NCBI GenBank assembly: GCA_963169195.1
Contig: CAUJDN010000064.1
Span: forward strand, 1-64,000
Length of the DNA stretch: 64,000 bases
Reading direction: 5' to 3'
DNA from: Acidobacteriota bacterium
GTDB lineage: Bacteria > Acidobacteriota > Vicinamibacteria > Vicinamibacterales > UBA2999
Each line of letters starts with the position of its first letter. The stretch's first letter is position 1. A model generated the notes under the pieces. The model made no database searches. It was not told the origin of the DNA and was given only the letters and a program-made list of their open reading frames with translations. The position numbers were made by a program, and so were the translations under genes. Shown piece after piece: positions 7,995 through 16,221 of the stretch.

Positions 7995-9911
7995 ATGACG
8001 CCATCCCTTCCCGTCCGCCTGACGCTGCTCCTGTGCGCGACCGCCGCGCTGGCGGCCCCGACGGTGGGCCGCGGACAGGTACCGGTTGGGGACCGCCAGC
8101 CCGCTGGATCGGCACTGCGACCAGCCGTCGCGGGACCTTCGGGCGGTGTCTCGACCGGACATCCCCTCACCACGGCTGCCGCGTTCGGCATCCTCCTGAA
8201 GGGCGGCAACGCCTTCGACGCAGGCGTCACGTCGCTCCTCGTCGGCGGCGTGATCGAGCAGGACCTCTACTCCCTCGGCGGCGAGGCCCTCGTGCTCGTG
8301 TACCCGAAGAAGGACGGCAAGGTCACCTCCATCGTCGGGCAGGGCTGGGCGCCGAAGGCCGTGGACGTGAACTGGTACCTCTCGCGCGGAAAGACGCTGC
8401 AGGGCGAGGGCCTGGATCCCGCGGTGGTCCCGGGCGCGCTGCACGCCGCGCTGACCGTCCTCGAGAAGTGGGGGACGATGACCTTCGAGCAGGTCGCGGC
8501 GCCGGCCATCGAGTACGCGGAGAAGGGATTCCCGCTGCGCACCAGCACGGCCCGCTCCATCGTCAACCAGAAGACGCTGTTCGACCGGTGGCCCGACAAC
8601 CAGAAGTACTGGTACAAGCCGGACGGCTCGTACCACCGCGCGGGCGACACCATCAGGCTGCCGACGCTGGCGCGCACGCTGACGCGGATGGTGGAGGCCG
8701 AGCGCGCGGCGAAGAAGAAGGGCCGTGCGGCGGGTGTCCTGGCCGCGCGCGACCGGTTCTACAAGGGCGACATCGCGAAGGAGATGGTGGCGTTCCTGCA
8801 GGAGCACGGCGCGCCGTTCGACCTGACGGACTTCTCGGAGTTCTACGCACGTATCGAGGAGCCGGCGCAGACGACCTACCGCGGCTACACCGTCTACAAG
8901 CACGGCTTCGGCAGCCAGGGGCCGATGCTGCTGCAGACGCTGAACATCCTCGAGCACTTCGACCTGAAGGCGATGGGCTATGCGAGCGCGGACTACCTCC
9001 ACACCGTCACCGAGGCGATGAAGCTGGCCTACGCGGATCGCGACACCTACTACGCGGATCCCGCATTCGTACAAGTGCCGGGCGAAGGGCTCCTCGCGAA
9101 GGCGTATGCCAAGGAGCGCGCGGCGCTCATCGATCCCGCGCACGCGTCGAAGTCATTCATCGCGGGCGACCCGCTGAAGCACGACTCGAAGGTGAAGGCC
9201 TGGACGTACTGGAAGGCCGACGTGAAGGACGGCACCGCGCCCACTGCGGCGGCTCAGGCCGCCTCGCTGGCAGACGCGCGCGCATCGTTCGGACAGGACT
9301 CGGCCGGGGTGAGCAAGGACACCACGCACATGGCCATCGTGGACAAGGACGGAAACGTGTTCGACGCGACGCCAAGCGGCGGCTGGGTGAACGGCGCCGT
9401 CATCCTCGGCGACACCGGGATCGGGATGAGCGTGCGCGGCGAGCAGTTCTTCCTGGACGAGACCCGCGCGAACCAGATCCGCCCGCGCGCGCGCCCGCGC
9501 TACACGCTCACGCCGAGCATGGTCTTCAAGGACGGCACGCCGCTGATGGCGCTCGGCACGCCGGGCGGCGACAACCAGGACCAGACCATCCTGCAGGCGT
9601 TTCTCAGCACCATCGAGTTCTGGGATGCATGGTATCCGAACCTGCACGCCGCGCTGGAGCGGCCGCGCGTGCAGACCCTGCACTTCCTCGGCTCGTTCTG
9701 GCCGCACTCGGCAGGGTTCAACAAGCTGAACGTCGAGGCCAGCATCCCGGACGAGGTGTTCAACGCGCTGAAGGCGCGCGGGCACGACGTGAGCCGCATC
9801 CGCACGTTCGGCATGTCAGGGTGCGCGACGGCCGTGCTCATCGACCCCGCCAGCGGCAACCGCATCGCCGGCGCCGACCCGCGGCGGGACTGTTATGCGC
9901 TGGCGTACTGA
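7995..9911 (+). CDS. ggt: Gamma-glutamyltransferase (Ntn hydrolase), exported
   Basis: A 638-residue gamma-glutamyltranspeptidase that would cleave the gamma-glutamyl bond of glutathione and related peptides and transfer the glutamyl group to water or amino acids in the periplasm. The signal peptide covers about the first 27 residues. The autoprocessing and catalytic site is KDTTHMAIVD, with Thr443 as predicted nucleophile of the small subunit. The family motif near GTPGGDNQDQTILQAFLS supplies the oxyanion and substrate-binding region, and the early segment with STGHPLTTAAAFGILLKGGNAFDAG is the usual large-subunit N-terminus. GGAGG at 7979-7983 precedes the ATG. Length is slightly above the 550-600 usual for bacteria. 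Single gene, divergent from the toxin-antitoxin pair. Confidence 0.92.
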   Translation: MTPSLPVRLTLLLCATAALAAPTVGRGQVPVGDRQPAGSALRPAVAGPSGGVSTGHPLTTAAAFGILLKGGNAFDAGVTSLLVGGVIEQDLYSLGGEALVLVYPKKDGKVTSIVGQGWAPKAVDVNWYLSRGKTLQGEGLDPAVVPGALHAALTVLEKWGTMTFEQVAAPAIEYAEKGFPLRTSTARSIVNQKTLFDRWPDNQKYWYKPDGSYHRAGDTIRLPTLARTLTRMVEAERAAKKKGRAAGVLAARDRFYKGDIAKEMVAFLQEHGAPFDLTDFSEFYARIEEPAQTTYRGYTVYKHGFGSQGPMLLQTLNILEHFDLKAMGYASADYLHTVTEAMKLAYADRDTYYADPAFVQVPGEGLLAKAYAKERAALIDPAHASKSFIAGDPLKHDSKVKAWTYWKADVKDGTAPTAAAQAASLADARASFGQDSAGVSKDTTHMAIVDKDGNVFDATPSGGWVNGAVILGDTGIGMSVRGEQFFLDETRANQIRPRARPRYTLTPSMVFKDGTPLMALGTPGGDNQDQTILQAFLSTIEFWDAWYPNLHAALERPRVQTLHFLGSFWPHSAGFNKLNVEASIPDEVFNALKARGHDVSRIRTFGMSGCATAVLIDPASGNRIAGADPRRDCYALAY

Positions 9912-10112
9912 ATTGCGTCCATTGGCGGTTGCCGATGGCCTGGGCTCGTCGCCCAGGTCCAGGCGAATCGCCATAGTCGTCGCGGTCCTCGACCGTGTTG
10001 GGCCTTCGGCGCTGGCGATCCGATCGTAACGGCAGAGAACGTCGAGCGCGTGAGCGCCCCGACCTTCATGACGGGCGGAGCCCTCCGAGCCATTACTTGC
10101 CGGCGATGAGGT

Positions 10113-10388
10113 ATGGCCATACCAACGGTAAAGACGACATACACCGTGGACGCCGAGACGAAGCGGGTCCTCGACGAGTTGGCTGCCCGGTGGGAGGTGT
10201 CCCGGTCCGAGGCCCTGCGCCGGGCCATCCGGCAGGCGGCCGGTGCGGCCGGCGCCGGGGATCGGCAGGCGGCGCTCGAGGCCCTCCAGCAGCAGGCGGG
10301 CATGACCAGCGGCCGCGCGCGGCGATGGGAGCGGGCGGTGCGCGCCGAACGGCGGGCCTCGACGGGCGGCAGGACACGGGCGCGATGA
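10113..10388 (+). CDS. Ribbon-helix-helix antitoxin (VapB/CopG-like)
   Basis: A 91-residue protein with a ribbon-helix-helix N-terminus (KTTYTVDAETKRVLDELAARW followed by VSRSEALRRAIRQ), where TTYTV is the DNA-contacting strand. The C-terminus is rich in Ala, Arg and Gln and probably binds the toxin. GATGAGG just upstream of the ATG serves as ribosome binding site. The stop overlaps the toxin start by four bases (ATGA). It presumably still autoregulates its promoter, but its partner toxin seems to be catalytically damaged. Confidence 0.8.
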   Translation: MAIPTVKTTYTVDAETKRVLDELAARWEVSRSEALRRAIRQAAGAAGAGDRQAALEALQQQAGMTSGRARRWERAVRAERRASTGGRTRAR

Positions 10389-10750
10389 TCCTGCTGGCCA
10401 CCAGCTTCCTCATCCGAGCGCTCGTACCCGGCTCGAGCGAGGACACGCGAATGCGCGCGTGGCTGGCCGCCGACACCGACCTGGCCATCAGTGCGGTGGC
10501 ATGGGCGGAGTTCCTGTGCGGCCCGCTCGATGCCAGCGCCCTCGCCCTCGCGGCGGCCGTCGTCGGGGAGCCCCTCGCCGTCACCGGCGTGCACGCGCGG
10601 CGCGCCGCAGACCTCGTCAACGCGCAGGGGCGCCGCCATGGCACGCTCATCGACTGCCTGATTGCGGCGACCGCCATCGAGGAGGGTGCCGAGCTTGCGA
10701 CGGCCAACCCGCGCGATTTCCGGGCGATGGCCGACCTGCGGCTCGCCTGA
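10385..10750 (+). CDS. VapC-like PIN toxin lacking the first catalytic Asp
   Basis: A 121-residue PIN-domain protein coupled to the antitoxin at 10113-10388. The normal start of this subfamily is a hydrophobic strand followed by an invariant Asp, as in LLDTSFLI. Here the sequence is MILLATSFLI, with Ala5 encoded by GCC where a GAC Asp codon is expected, a single-base difference. Other acidic positions remain: Glu42 in WAEFLCG, Asp90 in LIDCLIAA and Asp111 in NPRDF. Loss of the first Asp usually abolishes metal binding and RNA cleavage in PIN proteins, so the toxin is probably inactive although the frame is intact. Confidence 0.8.
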   Translation: MILLATSFLIRALVPGSSEDTRMRAWLAADTDLAISAVAWAEFLCGPLDASALALAAAVVGEPLAVTGVHARRAADLVNAQGRRHGTLIDCLIAATAIEEGAELATANPRDFRAMADLRLA

Positions 10751-10909
10751 GCCCCGTCGGGTCTGTTCGGCCAGGGGCAGGGCCGCACGGTGAACCCTGA
10801 CGGTGCGGAAAACGCCAACCGTGGGCGCGCCGCAGCCCGTCCCAACATCCCTGCCGCGCGAAACCCGGTCCTGAAACAATCCGGCGACGCCGACAGTCTA
10901 CTTCCCGGC

Positions 10910-13366
10910 ATGCCGACCCTTGCCGACCTCCGTCACGCCTTCCGGCTGCTGGCCCGGAGCCCCGTCTTCACGGCCACAGCCGTGCTTTCGATGGCGCTGG
11001 GCATCGCCGCCGCGAGCACCATCTTCACGCTGACGGACGCACTCCTCTTCGCGCCGACGGCCGGCGTGCGAAACGCCGGCGAGGTGGTGGATATCGGGCG
11101 CGGCAACCAGGGGAGCGGTTTCGACAACATGTCCCATCCCGCGTTCGTCTACCTGCGCGACCACACGCAGACGCTGGCGGGAATGGCGGCGGTGAACTTC
11201 TCCGGCGGGCCGATGAGCCTCGGTGAGAACGGGGGGAGCGAGCGCATCATCGGCACACTGGTGTCGGGGAACTATTTCGACGTGCTGGGCACGCGCGCCG
11301 CGCTGGGACGATTCTTCCGGCCCGACGAGGACGCGGTGCCCGGCGAGCGCCCCGTGGCCGTGCTGACCCACGACTTCTGGATGCGGCGCTTCGGCGGCGA
11401 CCCCCGCATCCTGCAGCGGACGCTTCGCATCAACAACCGCGAGTTCTCCGTCGTCGGCGTGGCCGAGCCGGGGTTCAAGGGCTCGTCGCTCGTCGGCACG
11501 GACGTCTGGGTGCCGATGGCGATGGTGGCCGTCGCGCGCGGGCTCGCGACCTCCGATCTTCTCACCGAGGTGCGCGGGGTGTGGCACGTGGCCATCGGAC
11601 GGCTGAAGCCGGGCGTGAGCCGCGCGCAGGCGCTGGCCGAGCTCAATACGCTGATGGAGCAGTACAAGGCCTCGCAGCCCCTGGCCAATCCTCGTCACAC
11701 CGTCGCGATCGAGCCGACGAGCCGCGTGCCGGGACCGGTGCGGACGCCATTCCTCGGCTTTGTCGGCCTGCTCTTCGCGCTCACCGGGGCGCTGGTCGCG
11801 ATTGCCTGCAGCAACGTGGCCGGGATGCTCATGGCGCGTGCGGCCACACGCCGCCGCGAGATCGCCACGCGCCTGGCGCTTGGCGCCAGCCGGGGCCGGC
11901 TGCTGATGCAGCTCTTCACCGAGACGACGGTGCTCTTCGCGATGGCGGGACTGGCGGCGGTTCCGCTGATCTTCTGGCTCGTGAGCCTGCTCGAGGGATT
12001 CCGCCCCGCCCTCCCGTTCGATCTCAATCTCCATCTTGCGGTGAACCTGCGCGTGGTTCTCTTCGCGATGGGGATCGCACTGGCCACGGCGCTGACGTTC
12101 GGCCTGGCGCCCGCGCGGCAGGCGCTGCGCGGAGACGTCGCGCCCGCGCTGCACGGCGTGAACGCCACGGTGGACCGGCGGCGGTTCCGGCTGCGGCACG
12201 GGCTGGTGGTGGCGCAGGTGGCGCTGTCGCTGATGCTGGTCGTCACCGCGGTCCTGTTCCTCAGGACGCTGCGCAACGCGGCCAGCGTCGACCCGGGCTT
12301 CACCACGGCGAACATCCAGCTCGCCAGCCTGGACGTGGGGCTGTCGGGATTCCGCGAGCAGCGGGCCGTCGATCTCATCGGGCGGATGCAGGCGCGCGTG
12401 GCCGGCATCAGCGGGGTCACGTCGGTGGCCGCGGGGCGGATGATCCCCCTGCAGGGAGGCTCGCTCGGCCTCGGGCGCATCCGCATCCCGGGACGACAGG
12501 CCGGGCCGGAGGGCAGCGACGTGCTCGACGCGGACTGGAACGTCGTCTCGCCGGAGTACTTCGAGACCATCGGCATGCGCGTGGTGGAAGGACGGGGACT
12601 GCTCGCCACGGACCGGGCCGACGCGCCCATGGCGGCCGTGGTCAACGAGACCTTCGCGCGCACGGCCTGGCCCGGCCAGCCCGCCATCGGACAGCGCTTC
12701 ATGCAGCAGACCCGCGACAGCGAGGAGCGGCCGGTGGAGGTGGTCGGCGTGGTGGTGGACGCGAAGTACCGCTACGTCACCGACCCGCCCACGCCGTTCG
12801 TGTTCGTCCCGCTGGCACAGCAGCCGATGACCGACATGACGCTGTTCGTCCGGCACGCGGAGGGACGCCAGGTGGCGCAGGAAATCCGCGCCGCCGTCGC
12901 GCAGGTCGAATCGAGCGTCCCCGTGATGTTCCTGCAGTCGTTCGAGGACGCCGCGGCCATCGGGCTGGTGCCGCAGCGCGTGGCCGCATGGATCGCGGGC
13001 GGTGTCGGCACGATGGGGGTGTTCCTTGCGGCGCTCGGGCTCTACGGGCTGATGGCGTTCCTGGTGACGCAGCGCACGCGTGAGATCGCGATTCGCATGG
13101 CACTCGGCGCCTCCACCGTGGACGTGCACTCGATGGTGATGAAACAGGCCGCGTGGCTGGGCGCGAGCGGCGGGATCATCGGGCTGTTGCTCGCGGCGGC
13201 CGTCGGCACGCTGATGCAGAGCCTGCTGGTGGGTGTCCCGCCGGCGGACCCGGTGTCGTTCGGCTTCACCGCAGCGCTCTTCGCCGTGGTCCTGGCGGCG
13301 GCGTGCTGGTCACCCGCGCGTCGCGCGTCCCGGACCGACCCGGCGGTGGCGTTGAGGGCAGAGTAG
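10910..13366 (+). CDS. ADOP-type ABC transporter permease (MacB/FtsX family)
   Basis: An 818-residue inner-membrane protein with the architecture of the acidobacterial duplicated orphan permeases: two MacB-type units, each a periplasmic core plus FtsX membrane segments. The N-terminus (DLRHAFRLLARSPVFTATAVLSMALGIAAASTIFTL) carries the first helix; the two FtsX blocks show RRREIATRLALGASRGRLLMQL (about 355) and REIAIRMALGAS (about 725), and the C-terminus has PARRASRTDPAVALRAE, the family hallmark. I start at ATG 10910, where this homology begins, rather than at an upstream GTG (10790). No ATPase gene is adjacent, as usual for this family. Substrate unknown; MacB relatives export peptides, lipids or drugs. 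Confidence 0.9.
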   Translation: MPTLADLRHAFRLLARSPVFTATAVLSMALGIAAASTIFTLTDALLFAPTAGVRNAGEVVDIGRGNQGSGFDNMSHPAFVYLRDHTQTLAGMAAVNFSGGPMSLGENGGSERIIGTLVSGNYFDVLGTRAALGRFFRPDEDAVPGERPVAVLTHDFWMRRFGGDPRILQRTLRINNREFSVVGVAEPGFKGSSLVGTDVWVPMAMVAVARGLATSDLLTEVRGVWHVAIGRLKPGVSRAQALAELNTLMEQYKASQPLANPRHTVAIEPTSRVPGPVRTPFLGFVGLLFALTGALVAIACSNVAGMLMARAATRRREIATRLALGASRGRLLMQLFTETTVLFAMAGLAAVPLIFWLVSLLEGFRPALPFDLNLHLAVNLRVVLFAMGIALATALTFGLAPARQALRGDVAPALHGVNATVDRRRFRLRHGLVVAQVALSLMLVVTAVLFLRTLRNAASVDPGFTTANIQLASLDVGLSGFREQRAVDLIGRMQARVAGISGVTSVAAGRMIPLQGGSLGLGRIRIPGRQAGPEGSDVLDADWNVVSPEYFETIGMRVVEGRGLLATDRADAPMAAVVNETFARTAWPGQPAIGQRFMQQTRDSEERPVEVVGVVVDAKYRYVTDPPTPFVFVPLAQQPMTDMTLFVRHAEGRQVAQEIRAAVAQVESSVPVMFLQSFEDAAAIGLVPQRVAAWIAGGVGTMGVFLAALGLYGLMAFLVTQRTREIAIRMALGASTVDVHSMVMKQAAWLGASGGIIGLLLAAAVGTLMQSLLVGVPPADPVSFGFTAALFAVVLAAACWSPARRASRTDPAVALRAE

Positions 13367-13369
13367 GGC

Positions 13370-13387
13370 GCCCGTGCGCTGACGGGC
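13370..13387. terminator. Short hairpin between convergent genes
   Basis: GCCCGT and ACGGGC form a 6-bp stem with loop GCGCTG in the 36-base gap between the ADOP permease and the aminotransferase. Its position fits a bidirectional terminator, but there is no T-run. Confidence 0.35.
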
Positions 13388-13402
13388 ACCCAGCAGCCAT
13401 CG

Positions 13403-14617
13403 TCAATGAGACCCGGGCGCGCGAGCGGGTGTGCGAGGGCTCGCGAAGAGCGCCGTCATCGAGGCGAGCGCGCCCTGCAGCTCCTGTCGCGACCGGCACG
13501 TGCAGAAGCGCAGGTAGCCCTCCGACGCCGCGCCGAAGTCCACCCCCGGCACGCAGCCGATGCGCGCGCCCTTGATGAGGTGCTCCGCCATCGCCCACGA
13601 CAGCGACTCGCCGGGCAGCCCCGCGTCCTTCACCCACTGCGGGTTGATCTTGAGGAATGCGTAGAAGGCGCCGGCCGGCGGGTTGCCCGAGAAGACGTCC
13701 GGCGCGGCCTCGCGGACGCCCTGGTAGAAGAGATCCCGGCGTTGGCGCAGCTCGCCCCGGTAGTCCTCGATGCACTGCTGCGATCCCTCGAGCGCGCCGA
13801 TGGCCCCGTATTGCGTCAGCGAACTGACATTGCTGGTGGTGTAGAGCACCACCTTCAGTGCCCGGGCGCGAATCACCGGATCCTTCACGGCGTAGTACCC
13901 CATGCGCACGCCCGTCACCGCATAGGTCTTGCTGAAGGTGTAGAGCGGGATGGTCCGCTCGTACATCCCCGGCAGCGACGCGATGCTCACGTGCTCGCCC
14001 TCGAAGACCATGTCCTCGTAGGCCTCGTCCGAGAACACCCACAGGTCCCGCTCGCGTGCGATGGCGGCCAGGCGCTCCAGATCGGATCGCGTCAGGATGC
14101 CGCCGGCCGGGTTGTTCGGGGAGTTGATGTAGAGGGCCCGCGTCTTCGGCGTGATGGCACGCTCCACTTCATCGATGTCCCAACGCCAGCCCAGCCGCTC
14201 GTGCAGCGGCACCGACACCGGCACGCCGCGCGCCGCCATGACGATGGCCATCGTCGGCGGCCATTCCGGATCCGGGACGATCACCTCGTCGCCCGGCTCC
14301 AGCACGGCGTGCATCGCCGCGTAGATGGCATGCGTGCCGCCGTTGGTCACCTGCACATCGTCGGCCGACTCGAGGGGGATGCCGTTCTTCGTCTGCATCT
14401 TCTCCATCAGCAGCTGGCGCAGGCGCGGCAGGCCGGCAGTGGGCAGGTAGTGGGTGTGGTTGGCGTCCAGCGCACTGCGGACGGCCTGCTTGAACGTCTC
14501 CGGCGCGTCGAAGGACACGTCGCCCTGGTCCAGGCGGAACGGGTCCTTCACCGTGTACATCATGTCGCGGATCCTGACGATGGCGGAGAGGGGGACGGAG
14601 TCGAGGTGGATACCCAT
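13403..14617 (-). CDS. Class I/II PLP-dependent aminotransferase
   Basis: A 404-residue fold-type I aminotransferase. The Schiff-base lysine is Lys230 in YTFSKTYAVTGVRMGY, the PLP-anchoring region includes INSPNNPAGG and FSDEAYEDM, the phosphate-binding segment is TNGGTHAIYAAM, and a C-terminal Arg in YLRFCTCRS would bind the substrate carboxylate. It is closest to the aspartate or branched aromatic aminotransferase group; exact substrate cannot be told. The start at ATG 14617 fits the family N-terminus; the frame is open further upstream but not conserved. It is the promoter-distal gene of a minus-strand series with SelO and M42 peptidase upstream. Confidence 0.88.
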   Translation of the reverse strand: MGIHLDSVPLSAIVRIRDMMYTVKDPFRLDQGDVSFDAPETFKQAVRSALDANHTHYLPTAGLPRLRQLLMEKMQTKNGIPLESADDVQVTNGGTHAIYAAMHAVLEPGDEVIVPDPEWPPTMAIVMAARGVPVSVPLHERLGWRWDIDEVERAITPKTRALYINSPNNPAGGILTRSDLERLAAIARERDLWVFSDEAYEDMVFEGEHVSIASLPGMYERTIPLYTFSKTYAVTGVRMGYYAVKDPVIRARALKVVLYTTSNVSSLTQYGAIGALEGSQQCIEDYRGELRQRRDLFYQGVREAAPDVFSGNPPAGAFYAFLKINPQWVKDAGLPGESLSWAMAEHLIKGARIGCVPGVDFGAASEGYLRFCTCRSRQELQGALASMTALFASPRTPARAPGSH

Positions 14618-14732
14618 GGCCGGTGCGCTCGTGATTGGTGAAATCGTGATTGTGGCCCGTGACGGGCGGGGTTGTCGAGCGGCGAGGGGCCCCTCTCCAG
14701 GGGGAGCGCCGCGCCCTTTCCCGAGCCGGTGG
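14618..14732. other. Spacer with direct repeat and palindrome
   Basis: Between the aminotransferase and SelO genes. It holds two TCGTGATTG direct repeats (14629-14637 and about 14644-14652) and a 12-base palindrome GAGGGGCCCCTC (14684-14695), which could form a short hairpin in the transcript. No gene seen. Confidence 0.4.
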
Positions 14733-16184
14733 TCAGGTGCCGCAGAAGGTCTGGTACGCGGGCCCGCCCGGCACGGGGGGCGAGCTGAAGGCCGGCCGGT
14801 CGCGCTCGTGATCCCAGGGTGACGCGAGCACCTCGAGCAGCCGCGCGGTCGCGGACATGTCGCCGGCCTCCGTGGCCGCGGCCAGCGCCTCCTCGACCTT
14901 GTGGTTGCGTGGAATGACGGCCGGGTTGTGCGCGCCCATGCGCGCGACCACCTCGGCCTCCGGCTGCGGCTGGCGCTGCAGGCGCGACCGCCATCGCGTG
15001 TGCCAGGCAGCGAACGCCGCGTCGCGCACGGCGGCCTGCCCTGCATCGCCGGGCCTGGAGAGCATGCGGAACGTGTTCGTGTAGTCCGCGCCCGACCGCT
15101 GCATCCACTCGAGCAGGTCGTTGGCCAGCGCGCCATCGTCCGCCTCCTCGGCCAGGAGGCCCAGCTTCGCGCGCATGCCGTCCATCCAGTGCCGATGGAA
15201 GAGGCTCGCGAAGCGGTCCATCGCCGAGGTGGCCAGCTCGATGGCGGTCTCCTGCCGTGGGTCGAACAGCGGCAGCATCGCCTCAGCCAGACGCGCGAGG
15301 TTCCACTGCGCGATGGCCGGCTGGTTACCGTACGCGTAGCGGCCGTTATGATCGATGGAGCTGAACACGGTGGCTGGATCGTAGGCGTCCATGAACGCGC
15401 ACGGGCCGTAGTCGATGGTCTCGCCCGAGAGCGCCATGTTGTCGGTGTTCATCACACCGTGGATGAAGCCGACGAGCTGCCAGCGCGCCACTAGAGCGGC
15501 CTGTCGCTCGACGACGGCGTCGAACAGGGCAAGGTGGGGCCGGCCGGCGTCGCCGATGCCGGGATAGTGGCGTCGCCGCGTGTAGTCGGCCAGGGCGGCC
15601 AGCGCCGCGTGATCCCGATGGGCGGCCGCCCACTCGAACGTGCCCACGCGGATGTGGCTTGCCGCGACGCGCGTCAGCACCGCACCCGCGAGCGTGCGCT
15701 CGCGGTACACGGGCTCGCCCGTCGAGACGACGGCCAGGCTGCGCGACGTCGGGATGCCCAGGGCGTGCATGGCCTCGCTGATGATCAGCTCGCGCAGCAT
15801 CGCGCCCAGCGCGGCGCGGCCATCACCGCGTCGCGAGTACGGCGTCGGTCCCGCGCCCTTCAACTGGATGTCCAGGCGCCGGCCGTCAGGTGCGATCTGC
15901 TCGCCCAGCAGGATCGCGCGGCCGTCGCCGAGCGTGGCGAAGTGGCCGAACTGATGGCCCGCGTATGCCTGCGCGATGGGGCGGGCGCCGTCGGGGAGGG
16001 CATTGCCGCCGAAGATGGCGGCGCCCTCGTCGCTCGAGAGGGCATCGGCATCGAGGCCGAGCGTTTCCGCCAGCGGCGCATTCAGCACCACGACCTGCGG
16101 GTGTCGCACCGGCGTGGGCGAGACAGGCGAGTGAAAGAGCCCCGGCAATTGCTCCGCGTACGTGTGTGCGAGCCTCCAGCCCAT
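14733..16184 (-). CDS. selO: Protein adenylyltransferase SelO (YdiU family)
   Basis: A 483-residue pseudokinase that transfers AMP to protein Ser/Thr/Tyr residues (known for the family in redox homeostasis). Conserved segments are visible in order: AYAGHQFGHFATLGDGRA, LKGAGPTPYSRRGDGRAALG with the ATP-binding Lys/Arg residues, the catalytic loop HGVMNTDN (about 242-249, Asp248), and DYGPCAFMDAYDP with the metal-binding Asp. The protein ends in QTFCGT, retaining the conserved C-terminal Cys where eukaryotic SelO has selenocysteine. I start at ATG 16184 (MGWRLAHTYAEQLPG); the in-frame extension to 16262 overlaps the upstream M42 gene and is not conserved. Confidence 0.92.
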   Translation of the reverse strand: MGWRLAHTYAEQLPGLFHSPVSPTPVRHPQVVVLNAPLAETLGLDADALSSDEGAAIFGGNALPDGARPIAQAYAGHQFGHFATLGDGRAILLGEQIAPDGRRLDIQLKGAGPTPYSRRGDGRAALGAMLRELIISEAMHALGIPTSRSLAVVSTGEPVYRERTLAGAVLTRVAASHIRVGTFEWAAAHRDHAALAALADYTRRRHYPGIGDAGRPHLALFDAVVERQAALVARWQLVGFIHGVMNTDNMALSGETIDYGPCAFMDAYDPATVFSSIDHNGRYAYGNQPAIAQWNLARLAEAMLPLFDPRQETAIELATSAMDRFASLFHRHWMDGMRAKLGLLAEEADDGALANDLLEWMQRSGADYTNTFRMLSRPGDAGQAAVRDAAFAAWHTRWRSRLQRQPQPEAEVVARMGAHNPAVIPRNHKVEEALAAATEAGDMSATARLLEVLASPWDHERDRPAFSSPPVPGGPAYQTFCGT

Positions 16185-16221
16185 CACGCCATCATGGCAT
16201 GGGGCGCCCGGTGCGCTGGCG

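Noticed and set aside
10898..13129. A 743-codon minus-strand open frame opposite the ADOP permease
   Set aside because: Composition is His/Arg/Glu-rich shadow sequence; the plus-strand permease has membrane segments and family motifs.
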